Shown: piece after piece, positions 14,459 to 15,772 of the stretch
How the letters are laid out: every line of letters starts with the position of its first letter
How positions within the stretch are numbered: the first letter of the stretch is position 1
Made by a program: the position numbers and the translations under genes
Notes under the pieces: generated by a model
The model's database searches: none
Told to the model about the DNA's origin: nothing
What the model saw: only the letters and a program-made list of their open reading frames with translations
DNA from: DASTDH01 sp035601575
GTDB lineage: Bacteria > Verrucomicrobiota > Verrucomicrobiia > Chthoniobacterales > JAFAMB01
Reading direction: 5' to 3'
DNA length: 15,772 nt
NCBI GenBank assembly: GCA_035601575.1
Contig: DATNNZ010000192.1
Span: 1-15,772 of the forward strand

Positions 14459-15664
14459 ATGATGGCACCTGAAGTCCCACAAAAAACCGGGAGCACCGAT
14501 ACTTCCGCTGCTCCCCGACGGTTCAAGCGGCTCAAACTGATTTTGTTGCTGGGGGCGATCGGGTTCATCGGAATTGCGATTCTTGGACTAGCTTCGCGAT
14601 CAGCCACCACCAAGAGATTCCACAAAGTCGCTGTCGCTGCCGCTCAATTTAACGTGCAGGTCGTGTCCGCCGAAAAGTCACCTGCTTCAGTAGAGTTACA
14701 GCTCCCGGGCCAGACTCATGCATACTATGAAGCAGCCATCTACGCCCAAACCAATGGTTACTTGAAAAAGTGGTATTATGATATCGGTGCCAAGGTCAAA
14801 GCTGGCGACATTTTGGGCGAAATCGACACGCCTGAGGTCGACCAAGAACTTAATCAGGCCAAAGCTACCCTGGCGAGGGCCAAAGCCCGGCTTGATCTCG
14901 CTACGACTAACTTCCATGAGGCCCAGGATATTTTTCAGAGGAAGGTCACTACCGTGCGAGACCTCGATACCATGCAATCGAGCTACCTGGCCCAGCGGTC
15001 CACAGTTGATGGGGATGCTTCCGCCGTCCAGCGGTTGCAGGCTTTAGAGAATTTCAAGTTTCTTCGTGCGCCGTTCGATGGAGTCGTGATTAACCGTAGC
15101 ACCGATATCGGCGATTTAATTGTTTCGAGCTCGGGTAAAAAGTTGTTCATAGTGGATCAGCAGAATCCGTTGAGAGTCTACGTCCATGTCCCGGAAAGTT
15201 TCGCCACGGAAGTTCAAGTGGGAACGAAGGCCGACTTGAGCTTTGACGAATTCCCTGGCCGGCTCTTTCCTGCTACGGTGGTCACGACATCCAACGCCGT
15301 TGATCCGACTAACCGCACCCACCTCGTCGAGCTCCATGTACCTAACCCTGCAAACGAGCTGTGGCCTGGTGCTTACACCGAGGTGCATTTCCACCTCGAC
15401 GGCGCCGGAAGTACGATCTTGATTCCTGCCAATACACTCCTGTTCCGGAACGGGGGCCCGGCGATAGGCGTCGTCAAATCCGACGGAAAGGTCGAGATTC
15501 GCAAGGTCCAGATTGGTAAGGATCTCGGTACGCGGTTGGAAATTGTAAAGGGAGTGTCACCAACTGATCAGCTTATTGTCAATCCATCAGACAGCCTGAG
15601 CGACGGGATGAAAGTCCATGTCGTTGAGCCCGGCCAGAACGCTGGTTTCATGGCCAGAAATTGA
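14459..15664 (+). CDS. RND membrane-fusion protein / periplasmic adaptor, AcrA-like (copy 2)
   Basis: Paralogue of the first adaptor, 401 residues, with the same order: N-tail, membrane anchor (about 25-47), lipoyl half GYLKKWYYDIGAKVKAGD, alpha-hairpin, second lipoyl half FKFLRAPFDGVVINRSTDIG, beta-barrel and membrane-proximal domain. The hairpin is the most diverged part: the tip reads AQDIFQRKVTTVRDLDTMQ against AKRLWQTNVDSKRDFETMQ in copy 1, so the L and S of the channel-contact motif become I158 and T165. The ATG at 14459 corresponds to that of copy 1 and lies 28 bases after the permease stop; the frame is open upstream to 14387 inside the permease gene. No outer-membrane factor gene follows within the remaining 108 bases. 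Confidence 0.92.
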   Translation: MMAPEVPQKTGSTDTSAAPRRFKRLKLILLLGAIGFIGIAILGLASRSATTKRFHKVAVAAAQFNVQVVSAEKSPASVELQLPGQTHAYYEAAIYAQTNGYLKKWYYDIGAKVKAGDILGEIDTPEVDQELNQAKATLARAKARLDLATTNFHEAQDIFQRKVTTVRDLDTMQSSYLAQRSTVDGDASAVQRLQALENFKFLRAPFDGVVINRSTDIGDLIVSSSGKKLFIVDQQNPLRVYVHVPESFATEVQVGTKADLSFDEFPGRLFPATVVTTSNAVDPTNRTHLVELHVPNPANELWPGAYTEVHFHLDGAGSTILIPANTLLFRNGGPAIGVVKSDGKVEIRKVQIGKDLGTRLEIVKGVSPTDQLIVNPSDSLSDGMKVHVVEPGQNAGFMARN

Positions 15665-15753
15665 TGCGTCACATCAGCCTGCCAAGGCGATGATAATAAG
15701 AGAATTGTAGTCCAGAGCCGCAGGTCCTTGTGAGCGCTAGCTAGCGAGGCAGG

Positions 15754-15772
15754 GCCGGATCTCCGAGCCGGC
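15754..15772. other. Inverted repeat at the window edge
   Basis: GCCGG (15754-15758) and CCGGC (15768-15772) are complementary around a 9-base spacer, directly at the end of the window and just after a GCTAGC-rich dyad (about 15733-15746). It may be the start of a longer hairpin or dispersed repeat cut by the window edge. Confidence 0.3.

Larger units (their letters stand above)
11242..15704 (+). repeat. Tandem duplication, unit 2 (permease + adaptor)
   Basis: Second unit of the direct duplication. DNA similarity to unit 1 is uneven: about 80% in a 150-bp stretch of the first porter segment counted by eye, but one mismatch in 189 bp around TM7 and none in 85 bp at the adaptor start. Confidence 0.9.

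Noticed and set aside
14104..14625. Minus-strand 173-codon frame over the permease-adaptor junction
   Set aside because: It spans two real plus-strand genes and has no coding-like composition of its own.

Overview
The window looks like chromosomal DNA of a Gram-negative soil bacterium, most likely a verrucomicrobium near Chthoniobacterales/Udaeobacter. Basis: a TatA with a Pro/Gln-rich tail, MWIV-type RND permeases, weak or missing Shine-Dalgarno sites before most genes, and intergenic DNA full of short degenerate repeats and hairpins. The assignment is an inference; no rRNA or marker gene is present.

Region 1 (1-2106): the 3' part of a large sensor histidine kinase (GAF - coiled coil - PAS - GAF - HisKA_3 - HATPase) whose gene starts before the window. 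Region 2 (2107-3670): a graveyard of decayed genes. It holds a frameshifted phage-like helix-turn-helix gene and a frameshifted small membrane-protein gene on the minus strand, a tract of degenerate 7-bp repeats, and the last 79 codons of a second histidine kinase on the plus strand. Region 3 (3761-5682): tatA on the minus strand, a small hypothetical gene, and an intact NarL/FixJ-type response regulator that would suit a HisKA_3 kinase. Region 4 (5683-6767): about 1.1 kb of mostly non-coding DNA with a perfect 11-bp hairpin, a possible small beta-rich ORF or gene remnant, and a MITE-like element of about 180 bp with 28-bp imperfect terminal inverted repeats.

Region 5 (6768-15664): the main content, a tandem duplication of a two-gene cassette, RND permease followed by its membrane-fusion protein, repeated once. 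The permeases are 1062 aa each and the adaptors 400 and 401 aa. Each cassette should encode the inner-membrane pump and periplasmic adaptor of a tripartite efflux system; no outer-membrane channel gene is visible. The copies are mosaic: some stretches are nearly identical at the DNA level, including silent positions, while the periplasmic porter segments and the adaptor hairpin tip have diverged. This suggests paralogues separating in substrate or channel preference while still exchanging sequence.

I found no clearly unprecedented system. The points most worth checking are the mosaic duplicated pump, the loss of the AcrB-type relay lysine, the divergent adaptor tips, the MITE-like element and the cluster of gene relics.
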